A DNA stretch of 64,000 nucleotides, taken from Pantoea sp. Ap-967. GTDB lineage: Bacteria; Pseudomonadota; Gammaproteobacteria; Pseudomonadales; Pseudomonadaceae. A model generated the notes under the pieces. It was not told the DNA's origin. It did no database searches and saw only the letters and a list, made by a program, of their open reading frames with translations. This document shows, in pieces, positions 29,801 through 38,239 of this stretch; position 1 is the first letter of the stretch; every line of letters begins with the position of its first letter. A program made the position numbers and the translations under genes. The stretch covers positions 1 to 64,000 of the forward strand of contig NZ_VWXK01000003.1 of assembly GCF_011752565.1 (NCBI RefSeq), in the 5' to 3' direction.

Positions 29801-30426
29801 GTCGGGAAGGCCTGGGCAAATGGCGCGCGGGCAACTTCGACGTCCTCATACTCGACTGCAACATGCCGCACATGAGCGGTTACCAGCTGGCCGCCACGCT
29901 GCGTGCCGAAGAGCGCCACGCCAAGCGCTCGCCCTGCCTCATCCTCGGCTACACCGCCAACGCACAGCCGCAGGTGAAGCAGAAATGCCTGAGCGCCGGC
30001 ATGGACGACTGCCTGCTCAAGCCCATCACCCTGCGCACCCTCAGCCTGCGCCTGGCCGGTATTACGCCGCGCGCCGCCGTGGTGCAACGTACGCTGTTCG
30101 ACCTCGGCGGCCTGGGCAGTATCGTCGGCGACAGCAGCAGTGGCCGCGCCCGTTTCGTCGAGGCCTTGCACCGCAGCCTGCATGAAGACCTGGCGGCGCT
30201 GATGGCGATCGATGTGGACAACGCACCGGAGGAACTGCGCGAGCAGGCACACAAGATCCTCAGCGCGGCGCGCATGCTCAAAGCGCATGAGGTGATGGCT
30301 GCCTGTGAGGCACTTGAGGCGCAAGACGAACCTGTTGCGCGCCTTAAACTACGGCGCCAGGCCTTGGCACGGCACATGTGCCGTGTGGAGAAGGCCCTGG
30401 CCCGCTACAGGGCCAGGGCCAGCTGA
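26824..30426 (+). CDS. EvgS/BvgS-type hybrid sensor histidine kinase
   Basis: A 1200-residue unorthodox kinase. Signal peptide about 1-24; two periplasmic SBP_bac_3 (Venus flytrap) domains at about 50-285 and 300-525; a transmembrane helix at about 540-560 (LLGAGLLLLLALLW); a PAS domain at about 580-695; HisKA with phospho-accepting His about 720 (TISHEIRTPMSAVIGM); an ATPase domain with SNAIKFTEQG and GTGLGLAICRSL; a receiver with Asp about 1011 (ILDCNMPHMSG); and a C-terminal Hpt with His about 1143 (REQAHKILSAARML). It is a His-Asp-His-Asp phosphorelay feeding the LuxR regulator encoded just upstream. The ligand is unknown, but double flytrap domains point to amino acids or other small solutes. 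Confidence 0.93.
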   Translation: MVHIIARLLLTLTLAWAGALAAASDATPYSLLARYAPTDPGPPLAPQQLAWLAGRQQLTLGTSAPDYPPFDITRGGRDYQGLTAEYANLVGKALQLPVKVLRYPDRQAAVQALLRGEIDLLGSANGYEAAADGLAMSLPYAIDQPVLVTREDEERPLDTDLEGMRLGMLYHYLPRPEVHAAYPKAELLTFDSSTQALNAVAFGQADVFIGDTLSTHYQLNRGHLPRLRMASFGQHESVGFGFAMRAQDTELKALVDSILEHQDKAVRASIFKRWSAGADRLLSDLRLPLSAAEAQWLKQHPVVQVAIDETAAPLSYFDGNGHFRGITADLLELIRLRTGLRFEVQRASDFADMLTRLKDERVSMIAALAVDSLAAPQIRLSRPYLESPQVLVTRADHPQYGSLEQLRGRRVAIARHSTPARLITERYPQTSWVETQSPYYSMALLSAGAVDAVITTLIDANHAVAVDPALVIRSTLGSEPATFAMATNAQATALGSILDKALTSISPEELGVIDNRWRGYVRHDENHWQAVRQRVVQILLGAGLLLLLALLWNARLRRQIKQRQRAERALGDQLEFMSALLDGTPHPMYVRDRECRLQSCNASYLQALQAPLEHVIGKRLEDTHCAASEHTRQMQADYQQVMAAGVPLILDRPLHMNERELTIYHWILPYRDSLGEVQGIIGGWIDISERRKLVQELREAKRLADDANRAKSTFLATISHEIRTPMSAVIGMLELAVNRARQGQVDATSLEVAHHSAKDLLGLIGDILDIVRIESGHLSLAPEPVDPAALVESVGRVFDGQAREKGLALKLDISADARCHVLLDPLRFKQILSNLVSNAIKFTEQGQVCVSLGLREAGSANPARLALEVRDSGIGIHQDDLQRLFNPFVQANPHSRQSRAGTGLGLAICRSLCEMMGGELSINSVPGFGTQVCLQLPLEPAEAPLPAVLPADDITTPAPQLKVLVIDDHPANLLLLTQQLGYLGLTAASASDGREGLGKWRAGNFDVLILDCNMPHMSGYQLAATLRAEERHAKRSPCLILGYTANAQPQVKQKCLSAGMDDCLLKPITLRTLSLRLAGITPRAAVVQRTLFDLGGLGSIVGDSSSGRARFVEALHRSLHEDLAALMAIDVDNAPEELREQAHKILSAARMLKAHEVMAACEALEAQDEPVARLKLRRQALARHMCRVEKALARYRARAS

Positions 30427-30459
30427 AGCGGCACGCCGAACGGCGGCCGCCCAGGTGGA

Positions 30460-30804
30460 TCAGGAAGCCGGGTTGATCGGCTTTTCCGGGTACCAGGCGT
30501 CCAGCAGCGGGCTGACTTCGATGGTGGTCAGTTCGCTGCGGCCCTTGAGCCAGGCTTCGACAGTGGCGCGCTGCTCTTCGCTGACCGAGCCACGCTTGGC
30601 CGAGCAGACCAGGCCGAAATCATCACCGCCGACATAGTCCAGGCCGTTGGCATCCATGGCTTCTGCCAGGAAGGCGTCGAGGAAGGCATCGATGGCTTCG
30701 TCGGACAGGTCTTCCTTGAAACCCAGGTTCAGTTCGAAACCCAGCTCCTGGAATTCATCCACGCACAGCTTCTTGCGCAGACGACGGGAACGGTTGGTAG
30801 CCAT
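30460..30804 (-). CDS. YggL-family protein (DUF469)
   Basis: A 114-residue soluble protein starting MATNRSRRLRKKLCVDEFQE, with the family-typical LSDEAIDAFLDAFLAEAMDA and GGDDFGLVCS. GAGG precedes ATG 30804. YggL of E. coli has been linked to the 50S ribosomal subunit; the function here is presumed similar but unproven. The gene is divergent from dacB. Confidence 0.88.
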   Translation of the reverse strand: MATNRSRRLRKKLCVDEFQELGFELNLGFKEDLSDEAIDAFLDAFLAEAMDANGLDYVGGDDFGLVCSAKRGSVSEEQRATVEAWLKGRSELTTIEVSPLLDAWYPEKPINPAS

Positions 30805-30991
30805 GAAACAATCCTCTTGAGTAATAACGCGCGGCACTTTACCAGTTTCCACGCTACAAAGGCGCTTTTCCGTCGAACGTGGCCCATCAACGCTGCGCTT
30901 GGGGCATAATGGCCGCTATATTTCGTCGTGGGGCCACCATTTCTTATAGCCCCAATTTCATTTTCCCTCGTCCGCAGGGTATTTATCCCAG

Positions 30992-32458
30992 ATGATCAAA
31001 GCGCTCCGTCCCCTCGTTCTCGCCGGCCTGCTGTTGCCGTTCGCTCTGCCCAGCCAGGCTGCCGCCGTCAATACCACCCTGCCAGCGAAAGTGCAGCAGG
31101 CCCTGAAGGCCAACAAACTGCAAGACAGCGCACTGTCGCTGGTGATGCTGCCGCTCAACGGCCCGGGCACCGCCACGGTGTTCAACGCCGATGTGTCGGT
31201 GAACCCGGCCTCGACCATGAAGCTGGTCACCACCTACGCCGCCCTGGAACTGCTCGGCCCGACCTTTCAGTGGAAAACCGAGTTCTACACCGACGGCACC
31301 CTGAGCAACGGCGTGCTCAATGGCAACCTGTACCTCAAGGGCGGTGGCGACCCAAAGCTGAACATGGAAAAGCTCTGGCTGCTGATGCGTGACCTGCGCG
31401 CCAACGGCGTGCGCACCGTCACCGGCGACCTGGTACTGGACCGCAGCCACTTCGTGCAGCCCAACCTGCCGCAGTTCGACGACGACGGTGGCGACGTCAA
31501 CAAGCCGTTCCTGGTCAAGCCCGACTCGCTGATGATCAACCTCAAGGCCTTGCGCTTCGTTGCCCGCAACGACGGCGGCAAGGTGACCGTGGCCGTCGAG
31601 CCGCCGATCGCCAGCATTCATATCGACAACCAGGTCAAGGCCGTGGCTGCCAAGCAGTGCAGCGGCGATGTGCGCTACAACCCGGTGCAGCAGGCCGATG
31701 GCATCAGCGTGACCGTCACCGGCCAGCTGGCCGACGGCTGCAACTCGCAAACCTACCTGTCGCTGCTCGACCACCCGACCTACGCCGCCGGTGCGGTGCG
31801 GGCGATCTGGAACGAGCTGGGCGGCACCATCCAGGGCCGCGACCGCATCGAGAACGTACCGAAAAGCGCGCGCCTGCTGGCCCGGGCGTTCTCGCCGGAC
31901 CTGGTGGAGGTGATTCGGGACATCAACAAATACAGCAACAACACCATGGCCCAGCAACTGTTCCTGAGCCTGGGCGCGCAGTTCCGCACCGATGCCGACG
32001 GTGACGATGCACGTGCCGCCCAGCGCGTGGTACGCCAGTGGCTGGCGAAAAAAGGCATCACCGCGCCGCACCTGGTGATGGAAAACGGCTCGGGCCTTTC
32101 GCGTGCCGAGCGCGTCAGTACCCGCGAGATGGCCGCGCTGCTGCAGGCCGCCTGGAACAGCCCGTATGCTGCCGAGTTCATCAGTTCGATGCCGCTGGTG
32201 GGCATGGATGGCACCATGCGCAAGCGCCTCAAGCGCACCGCCATGACCGGCGAAGGGCACATCAAGACCGGCACCCTGAACACCGTGCGGGCGATCGCCG
32301 GCTTCAGCCGCGACAGCAATGGCAACACCTGGGCGGTGTCGGCGATCCTCAATGACCCCAAGCCGTGGGGCGCGTCGCAGGTGCTCGACCAGGTGCTGCT
32401 CGACCTGTATCGCCAGCCCAAGTTGAACAACAGCGCTACGGCGGCTGTGGGGCAGTGA
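30992..32458 (+). CDS. dacB: D-alanyl-D-alanine carboxypeptidase/endopeptidase (PBP4)
   Basis: A 488-residue periplasmic peptidase of family S13. Signal peptide about 1-24 (LVLAGLLLPFALPSQAAA). Catalytic motifs: SxxK as ASTMK (Ser about 74), SxN as KYSNN, and KTG as HIKTGTL (Lys about 425). The insertion between the first two motifs is typical of PBP4. It trims or cleaves peptidoglycan cross-links and affects recycling and AmpC signalling in pseudomonads. It is a single gene followed by a REPIN. Confidence 0.94.
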   Translation: MIKALRPLVLAGLLLPFALPSQAAAVNTTLPAKVQQALKANKLQDSALSLVMLPLNGPGTATVFNADVSVNPASTMKLVTTYAALELLGPTFQWKTEFYTDGTLSNGVLNGNLYLKGGGDPKLNMEKLWLLMRDLRANGVRTVTGDLVLDRSHFVQPNLPQFDDDGGDVNKPFLVKPDSLMINLKALRFVARNDGGKVTVAVEPPIASIHIDNQVKAVAAKQCSGDVRYNPVQQADGISVTVTGQLADGCNSQTYLSLLDHPTYAAGAVRAIWNELGGTIQGRDRIENVPKSARLLARAFSPDLVEVIRDINKYSNNTMAQQLFLSLGAQFRTDADGDDARAAQRVVRQWLAKKGITAPHLVMENGSGLSRAERVSTREMAALLQAAWNSPYAAEFISSMPLVGMDGTMRKRLKRTAMTGEGHIKTGTLNTVRAIAGFSRDSNGNTWAVSAILNDPKPWGASQVLDQVLLDLYRQPKLNNSATAAVGQ

Positions 32459-32483
32459 TGCTGTAGTTCGCGGATCGCATTAT

Positions 32484-32597
32484 TGTAGGAGCGAGCGCAG
32501 CTCGCGATGGCTGCAGAGCTGCCCCGGGGTTACAAGCCGCGAAGCTGAAACCCTGGGGCCGCTGCGCGCCCCATCGCGAGCTACGCTCGCTCCTACC
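32484..32597. repeat. REPIN of 114 bp (GTAGGAGCGAGC type), copy 1
   Basis: Two REP palindromes in inverted orientation bound a conserved middle containing AGCCGCGAAGCTGAAACC and GGCCGCTGCGCGCCCCATCG. Near-identical units occur at 41222-41334 in the same orientation and at 59386-59500 in the opposite one. Confidence 0.85.
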
Positions 32598-32630
32598 GGG
32601 ACCCCGCAGGCTTCGACGGGTGCCCAACCG

Positions 32631-35024
32631 TTAGGCCAACTCTGCCTCAACCCGGTCACGCCCGGCCTGCTTGGCCGCATACACCCCCGCATCGGCCCGC
32701 AGCAGCAAGGCATCGGCGCCCTCCCCCGGCCGCCACCCGGCCACGCCGAAGCTCGCGGTCACCTTGCCAACCCCCTCTACCGGCACGCCGCGCACCCCTT
32801 GCCACAACTCCAAGGCCAGCGCCCGCGCCTGCTCGGCATTGCTGCCGGGGCACAGCACCATGAATTCCTCGCCGCCCAGGCGGCAGAACACGTCGGTGCG
32901 GCGCAGGCGGTGGCCGATGCGCTGGCACAGGCTGCGTAGCACATGGTCACCCACGGCATGGCCGAATTGGTCATTGATGCGCTTGAAATGGTCGATGTCG
33001 AGCATGATTACCGCCAGGTCCTGGTCATCACGCTGGGCGCGGTCCAGCTCCACCTTCAGCCGTTCCTGGAAGTAGCGGCGGTTGTGAATGCCGGTCAGGG
33101 CATCGGTCACCGACAGCGCGCGCAGTTCCTCCTCCACGCCCTTGAGGTCGGAAATGTCGGTGAGGTAACCGTGCCACAGCGTGCAGCCCTGCTCACCCAC
33201 CTCTGGCGTGGCCTCGCCACGCACCCAGCGCAACCCCGCACGGGGCAGGCACACCCGGTATTCCTCGCGCCACGGCGTCAGGTGCTCGGCCGAGTAACGC
33301 ACCGAGCGGCGCACGCGCTCCAGGTCATCGGGGTGAATGCGCTCGAACACCACAGAAGCATCGTCGCGCAGCGCCTGCAGGTCGACCTCGTAGATATCGA
33401 ACAGGCCCTGGCTGGCATACGGGAAGCATGAGTGGCCATCGGCATCCAGGCGGTACTGGTAGATGCCGCCGGGCACCTCGGCGCTGAGTTTTTCCAGCAG
33501 CCGGTCACGCATCGCCAAGGCCTCGTGCACGCGCCGCCGCTCGGTGACATCGATGCAAATGGCCAGGTAGCCCACCCACAGCCCCTGCTCGTCCAGCACC
33601 GCCGTGACCAGCATGTTGGCCAGCAGCTGGCTGCCATCCTTGCGCACCAGGGTCCATTCACCAGGCTCGGCACCGCGTTCCTGGATGGTTTCGGCGAACA
33701 TCGCCTGGCCACCCGGAATCGGCCTACCGTAGCGCAGGCTCAAGGCCTGGCTGCGCTGGTTGAGCTCTTCGGCCAGCATCAGGTCTTCCAGGTGCAGGTG
33801 GCCGATGGCCTCGCTGGCGGCGTAGCCCAGCAGGCGCTCGGCACCGGCATTGAAGGTGCTGACCACGCCCTTGAGGCTGGTGGCGATGATCGCGACCTGG
33901 GTGGCGGCGTCGAGCACGCTGCGCAGCTGGTTGTGGGTGTCGCGCAACGATTGCTCGCTGACCTGCAGCTCGGCGGTGCGCTGCTCGACCAGGGTCAGGG
34001 CCCGCTGGCGCTGGCTGAACAGGCTGTACAGCAAGGCGCTGAGCAACAGGCTCAGCAGGCCACCGAGAAAGCCCACCGCCGGCGCCGCTGCAGAACGGTT
34101 GGCCTGCATGAACGCCTGGCTGGGGCGGATATCGAGCTGGTACTGGTGGTCGGCCAGGTGCAGCATCTGGCTGCTCGACAGCGGCAAGGGCGCAGCGGGG
34201 TTCTGCGAGTCGTACAGCACTTCCTGGCCGTCACGCCCGCTGGGGTCGACGATACTCACCACCAGGTTGTCATCGGCAGCGACCGGCAAGCCCTCGCTGA
34301 CCAGCTGGCGCAGGCTCAGCAACGCCATCACATAGCCCGTCGGCAGGCCACTGGCGTGGTCGTCGGAAAACACGGGGGCCACCATCAGCAAGCCGCGACT
34401 CAAACCAGGCTCGACATTGATCATGTCCAGGGGCGCGGACACCGCCATGCTGCCCGGCTGCTGCGCCCGGCCCAGGGCCTGCTCGCGGGCCGGCTGGCTG
34501 CGCAGGTCGAGGCCGTAGGGCTGGCCCTGGGCCTGGGTCGATTGGGAATAGAGAATCGGGTAGTAGTGGTCGCGCGTCGGCGACGGCTGCCATTGCCCCT
34601 GGGCATCCTGCTCGCGAATCACATAGTCATGGCCAAGCCCGGCACTGGCCGCGCGCTCGAAGGCGCGCCGCTGCCCGGCGTCCACCCGCGGCGCCCAGGA
34701 ATAGGCCTGGGTGCGGTGCAGCAACGGCCGCGCATAGCCATCGAACTCGCGTGAGGTAACCTCGTCGGAATAGTCGAAGAACCGCCGCAGGCCATCCAGG
34801 CGCTGGGTTTGCTCCTCGAAACGCTCAGCAATGCGGCTGGCGCGCTCAGCGGCCAGCAGCTCGAAGCGCTGGCGCAGCTGCTGCTTGTAGAAGGCCTCGG
34901 TGGCCAGCGCCAAGGCCGCCGAAAGCAGCACGCCAGCGACCAACGCCACCAACGCCACCGCCCAGGCAGCCATCGCCTCGCTGCACAGGTGCAACACCCT
35001 CGCACGAACGCCCCACTTCGACAT
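32631..35024 (-). CDS. CHASE-PAS-PAS-GGDEF protein, probable diguanylate cyclase
   Basis: A 797-residue membrane protein: first transmembrane helix about 20-40, a periplasmic CHASE domain (about 70-300, including AYSWAPRVD and PILYSQSTQ), a second transmembrane helix about 312-335, two cytoplasmic PAS/PAC units (about 360-620), and a GGDEF domain (about 630-795). The active-site motif is intact as RLGGEEFMVL. An inhibitory site RxxD (RRTD) lies five residues before it, so it should make c-di-GMP with product feedback. No EAL domain is present. CHASE ligands are often small molecules; the one here is unknown. Confidence 0.9.
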   Translation of the reverse strand: MSKWGVRARVLHLCSEAMAAWAVALVALVAGVLLSAALALATEAFYKQQLRQRFELLAAERASRIAERFEEQTQRLDGLRRFFDYSDEVTSREFDGYARPLLHRTQAYSWAPRVDAGQRRAFERAASAGLGHDYVIREQDAQGQWQPSPTRDHYYPILYSQSTQAQGQPYGLDLRSQPAREQALGRAQQPGSMAVSAPLDMINVEPGLSRGLLMVAPVFSDDHASGLPTGYVMALLSLRQLVSEGLPVAADDNLVVSIVDPSGRDGQEVLYDSQNPAAPLPLSSSQMLHLADHQYQLDIRPSQAFMQANRSAAAPAVGFLGGLLSLLLSALLYSLFSQRQRALTLVEQRTAELQVSEQSLRDTHNQLRSVLDAATQVAIIATSLKGVVSTFNAGAERLLGYAASEAIGHLHLEDLMLAEELNQRSQALSLRYGRPIPGGQAMFAETIQERGAEPGEWTLVRKDGSQLLANMLVTAVLDEQGLWVGYLAICIDVTERRRVHEALAMRDRLLEKLSAEVPGGIYQYRLDADGHSCFPYASQGLFDIYEVDLQALRDDASVVFERIHPDDLERVRRSVRYSAEHLTPWREEYRVCLPRAGLRWVRGEATPEVGEQGCTLWHGYLTDISDLKGVEEELRALSVTDALTGIHNRRYFQERLKVELDRAQRDDQDLAVIMLDIDHFKRINDQFGHAVGDHVLRSLCQRIGHRLRRTDVFCRLGGEEFMVLCPGSNAEQARALALELWQGVRGVPVEGVGKVTASFGVAGWRPGEGADALLLRADAGVYAAKQAGRDRVEAELA

Positions 35025-35118
35025 AGATCGATCTCATCTCGTCAGCGTCCTGCGAACATCATGGCCCTGTGCAGAGTTATAGCTATTGGCCACTAACCAC
35101 GCAACACGTCTCGTCGCT

Positions 35119-37311
35119 TCAGCGCAACTGCAGGCGCCAGGCGCGGTGGATACGGTTGTTGCGGGCGAAGTCCGGGTCCAGCGTCTGCGCCGTGATTTCC
35201 TCCACCGCGTAGCGCGCGCTCAGGTGCTCGTCGAGCTGGAACTTGCGGAAGTTGTTGGAGAAATACAGCACCCCGCCCGGTGCCAGGCGTGCCATGGCCA
35301 GGTCCAGCAACTGCACGTGGTCGCGCTGAACGTCGAACACACCTTCCATGCGCTTGGAGTTGGAGAAGGTCGGCGGGTCGATGAAGATCATGTCGTAGCT
35401 GTCACGGTTGGCTTCCAGCCAGGCCATGACATCGCCCTGCTCCAGGCGGTTGCGCTCGGAGAAGCCGTTCAGCGAAAGGTTGCGCCGTGCCCAGTCCAGG
35501 TAGGTTTTCGACAGGTCGACGCTGGTGGTGCTGCGTGCACCGCCCTTGGCCGCGTGCACGGTGGCCGTGGCGGTGTAGCAGAACAGGTTGAGGAAGCGCT
35601 TGCCGGCAGCCTCGCGCTGGATGCGCATGCGCATCGGGCGGTGGTCGAGGAACAGCCCGGTGTCGAGGTAGTCGGTCAGGTTGACCAGCAGCTTGACGCC
35701 GCCTTCGTTGACTTCCTGGAAGCGGCCTTCGGTGGCCTGGCGCTCGTACTGGCGGGTGCCGCTCTGACGCTCGCGGCGCTTGAGCACCACGCGCTGGGGG
35801 TCGATGTTCAGCGCCTGGGGAATGGCCGCCAAGGCATCGAGCAGGCGCGCCTGGGCCTTTTCCGGGTCGATGGAACGGGGGGCGGCGTATTCCTGCACGT
35901 GTACCCAGTCCTGGTACAGGTCGACGGCCAGGGCGTACTCGGGCATATCGGCATCGTACAGGCGGTAGCAGTCGACCTGCTCGCGGCGGGCCCACTTGCC
36001 CAGTTGCTTGAGGTTCTTCTGCAGGCGGTTGGCGAACATCTGCGCACCTTCCGACAGGCGCGCCGGCTCGCTGGCCTGGGGCGCCTGGCGGCGTGCGTCG
36101 CCGCTGTCGGCCTGGGCCTCGCGGCGCTCGCCAGTCACGAACTGGTCAGGCTGCACCTTGAACAGCAGCAGCTTGCACGGCAAGGCGCCGTTCCAGAAGG
36201 CGTACTGCTTGTGGCTGCGAATGCCCATGCGCTTGCCCAGCTCCGGGGCACCGGTGAACACCGCCGCTTCCCAGCCCATGCAGGCCTGGCGCAGGCGCTC
36301 GCCCAGGTTCTGGTAGAGGTACAACAGGCTGGCCTCGTCGCCCAGGCGTTCGCCGTACGGCGGGTTGCTGATGACCAGGCCTTTCTGGTTCTGGTCCGGG
36401 CGCGGCTCGAAGGTGCTGACTTCGCCTTGGTAGATCTTCACCCAGTCACCCAGGCCTGCGCGCTCGACGTTGTTGCGCCCGGGCTGGATCAGCCGCGGGT
36501 CGGCTTCGTAGCCACGAATCCACAGCGGCGGCTTGGCCAGGCCGGCCTGGGCGCGGGCCTGGGCCTCTTCATGAACCTTGCGCCAGGTGGCCGGCACATG
36601 GCCCAGCCAGGCGCTGAAACCCCAGCGCTCGCGCTTGAGGTTCGGTGCAATATCGGCGGCGATCATCGCCGCTTCCACCAGGAAGGTACCCACGCCGCAC
36701 ATCGGGTCGGCCAGGGCGCCGCCCTCGGCGGCAATGCGTGGCCAGCCGGAACGGATTAGCACAGCAGCGGCCAGGTTTTCCTTCAGCGGCGCAGCGCCTT
36801 GCTGCAGGCGGTAGCCACGCTGGTGCAGGCTGTGGCCCGACAGGTCCAGCGACAGAATCGCCTCGCCACGGTCCAGGCGCAGGTGCACGCGCACATCCGG
36901 GTCGACCTTTTCCACCGAGGGGCGCAGGCCTTCGCGGTTGCGCAGTTTGTCGACGATGGCGTCCTTGACCTTCAGGGCGCCGAAGTGGGTGTTGTCGATG
37001 CCCGAGCCGAGCCCGCTGAATTCCACGGCCAGGGTGCCGTCGGCAGCCAGGTGGTCGGCCCAGTCGAGCGCATGCACGCCGTCGTAGAGGTCGTCGGCGT
37101 TTTTCATGGAGAAGCGCTTGAGCACCAGCAACACGCGGTTGGCCAGGCGTGACCACAGGCACAGGCGGTAGGCGGTTTCCATGTCGGCGGCGCCGCGAAT
37201 GGCCGAGGTGTGCTCACGCACATCATCCAGGCCAAGGCCCTTGGCCTCTTCGGCAAGCAGGCCTTCCAGGCCTTTGGGGCAAGTGAGATAGAGTTCGAAA
37301 CGGTCCGACAT
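35119..37311 (-). CDS. rlmL: Bifunctional 23S rRNA methyltransferase RlmKL
   Basis: A 730-residue fusion. The N-terminal half has a THUMP domain and an N2-guanine methyltransferase (RlmL, G2445) with DPMCGVGTFLVEAA and VISNPPYGERLG. The C-terminal half is the RlmK (m7G2069) domain with FLNLFCYTATATVHAAKGGA and IFIDPPTFSNSKRM. The length matches the fused gamma-proteobacterial enzyme. The N-terminus MSDRFELYLTCPKGLEGLLA supports the start at 37311. Confidence 0.95.
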   Translation of the reverse strand: MSDRFELYLTCPKGLEGLLAEEAKGLGLDDVREHTSAIRGAADMETAYRLCLWSRLANRVLLVLKRFSMKNADDLYDGVHALDWADHLAADGTLAVEFSGLGSGIDNTHFGALKVKDAIVDKLRNREGLRPSVEKVDPDVRVHLRLDRGEAILSLDLSGHSLHQRGYRLQQGAAPLKENLAAAVLIRSGWPRIAAEGGALADPMCGVGTFLVEAAMIAADIAPNLKRERWGFSAWLGHVPATWRKVHEEAQARAQAGLAKPPLWIRGYEADPRLIQPGRNNVERAGLGDWVKIYQGEVSTFEPRPDQNQKGLVISNPPYGERLGDEASLLYLYQNLGERLRQACMGWEAAVFTGAPELGKRMGIRSHKQYAFWNGALPCKLLLFKVQPDQFVTGERREAQADSGDARRQAPQASEPARLSEGAQMFANRLQKNLKQLGKWARREQVDCYRLYDADMPEYALAVDLYQDWVHVQEYAAPRSIDPEKAQARLLDALAAIPQALNIDPQRVVLKRRERQSGTRQYERQATEGRFQEVNEGGVKLLVNLTDYLDTGLFLDHRPMRMRIQREAAGKRFLNLFCYTATATVHAAKGGARSTTSVDLSKTYLDWARRNLSLNGFSERNRLEQGDVMAWLEANRDSYDMIFIDPPTFSNSKRMEGVFDVQRDHVQLLDLAMARLAPGGVLYFSNNFRKFQLDEHLSARYAVEEITAQTLDPDFARNNRIHRAWRLQLR

Positions 37312-37744
37312 GAGTATTCCAGCGCCTTGGGCTATTTAAGTGACGGGGCGACGCATCGCCCCGCCGATGTTTGCCCGAACGCCCTTCCAGCAGGCGTTCG
37401 AGTGGCCTTCGCGCTGCAGGGTTGCAGTGCGCGGGCCGGGCCGCCTGAACGATCCGCCGCGTGCCAGGTGGCAGAAACAGCTTAGATCATCAGGCAGTAC
37501 GAATAATTTCCGCCGATTTCAGGGCCGATGTGACCCTTCGTCGCATTTCAAATTATTACTGTCATCGCTCAGCAACGCTGGCGAAATGACGTCAAGGTTC
37601 AGCAAACCCCGATCATAGCGGGCCCAACGCCAAACAGGGTTGAGTCGCATTTATTTACTTATCCCCTCACCCTCGGAAAGGTTACGTGCTTATGACAAAT
37701 CGATCATTCACACCGTGACCTGCATTCGTTAGAACTGGTCCTAG
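37312..37744. other. Long intergenic region between rlmL and the rmf leader
   Basis: No gene is seen. It contains a hairpin CGGGGCG/CGCCCCG at 37344-37363 close to the rlmL start, and an AT-rich tract around 37640-37720 that probably carries the rmf promoter. The rmf leader proper follows from about 37745. Confidence 0.45.
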
Positions 37745-37872
37745 GCCGCTTCGCAACGAGGCGGCACATTCAGCTCGCCACGCCGGCAGCGAGCGCAAAC
37801 CGGCAGAAAGACTCTGCCCGGCCTCGGAGAGGCCGACGGGACATTACAGTCAACAAGTGAGGGCAACACCCT
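37745..37872 (+). ncRNA. Structured 5' leader of rmf (three hairpins; likely the rmf RNA motif)
   Basis: Three stable hairpins line up before rmf. The first is GCCGCTTCG/CGAGGCGGC with loop CAA (37745-37765). The second is GCTCGC/GCGAGC with a ten-base loop (37773-37794). The third is CGGCCTC/GAGGCCG with loop GGA (37819-37835). A conserved RNA structure called the rmf motif has been described upstream of rmf in Pseudomonas, and this leader is the natural candidate; I have not matched it to the published consensus. It may control Rmf synthesis in stationary phase. Confidence 0.55.
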
Positions 37873-38088
37873 ATGAGAAGACTTAAGCGTGATCCGTTGG
37901 AAAGAGCATATTCACGTGGCTACCAATACGGGGTCACCGGCAAATCCCGCGAACTTTGCCCTTTCAATCTTCCTTCCGTTCGCCAAGCCTGGATCAACGG
38001 CTGGCGCGAAGGTCGCGGTGATAACTGGGACGGCATGACTGGCACCGCTGGCATCCATAGACTCAACGAAAATCACGCCGTTGGCTGA
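37873..38088 (+). CDS. rmf: Ribosome modulation factor Rmf
   Basis: A 71-residue basic protein. RRLKRDPLERAYSRGYQYGV at the N-terminus and CPFNLPSVRQAWINGWREGR are diagnostic of Rmf, which dimerises 70S ribosomes into inactive 100S particles in stationary phase. GTGAGGG precedes the ATG. It is a single gene with a structured leader and a strong intrinsic terminator. Confidence 0.96.
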   Translation: MRRLKRDPLERAYSRGYQYGVTGKSRELCPFNLPSVRQAWINGWREGRGDNWDGMTGTAGIHRLNENHAVG

Positions 38089-38149
38089 ACGAGGACACTG
38101 AATTCGAGTCACCATGCGCGCACTATCCGTGCGGCGGGCTACGGCCCAG

Positions 38150-38174
38150 GGGCCCCTTGAAGGGGCCCTTTTTT
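38150..38174 (+). terminator. Intrinsic terminator of rmf
   Basis: The stem GGGCCCCT/AGGGGCCC with loop TGA is followed by six T. Confidence 0.9.
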
Positions 38175-38205
38175 ATGGGCCCGATCTTTGATCGGTGGTG
38201 GATGC

Positions 38206-38226
38206 GTCGCGGGTAAACCCGCGAAC
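38206..38226. repeat. Small palindrome, partial REP
   Basis: TCGCGGGTAAACCCGCGA resembles the core hairpin of a P. putida REP, without the flanking GTAGGAG part. It lies between the rmf terminator and the pyrD stop. Confidence 0.5.
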
Positions 38227-38239
38227 GCGCCCTGGCCGA

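Noticed and set aside
32484..32597. Repeated palindromes considered as a CRISPR array
   Set aside because: Copies are inverted pairs scattered singly between genes, with no regular direct repeats, no unique spacers and no cas genes; they are REP/REPIN elements.
34809..36759. Plus-strand frames of 95-557 codons opposite the GGDEF gene and rlmL
   Set aside because: They fall on the antisense of two well-supported genes and have shadow-type composition.
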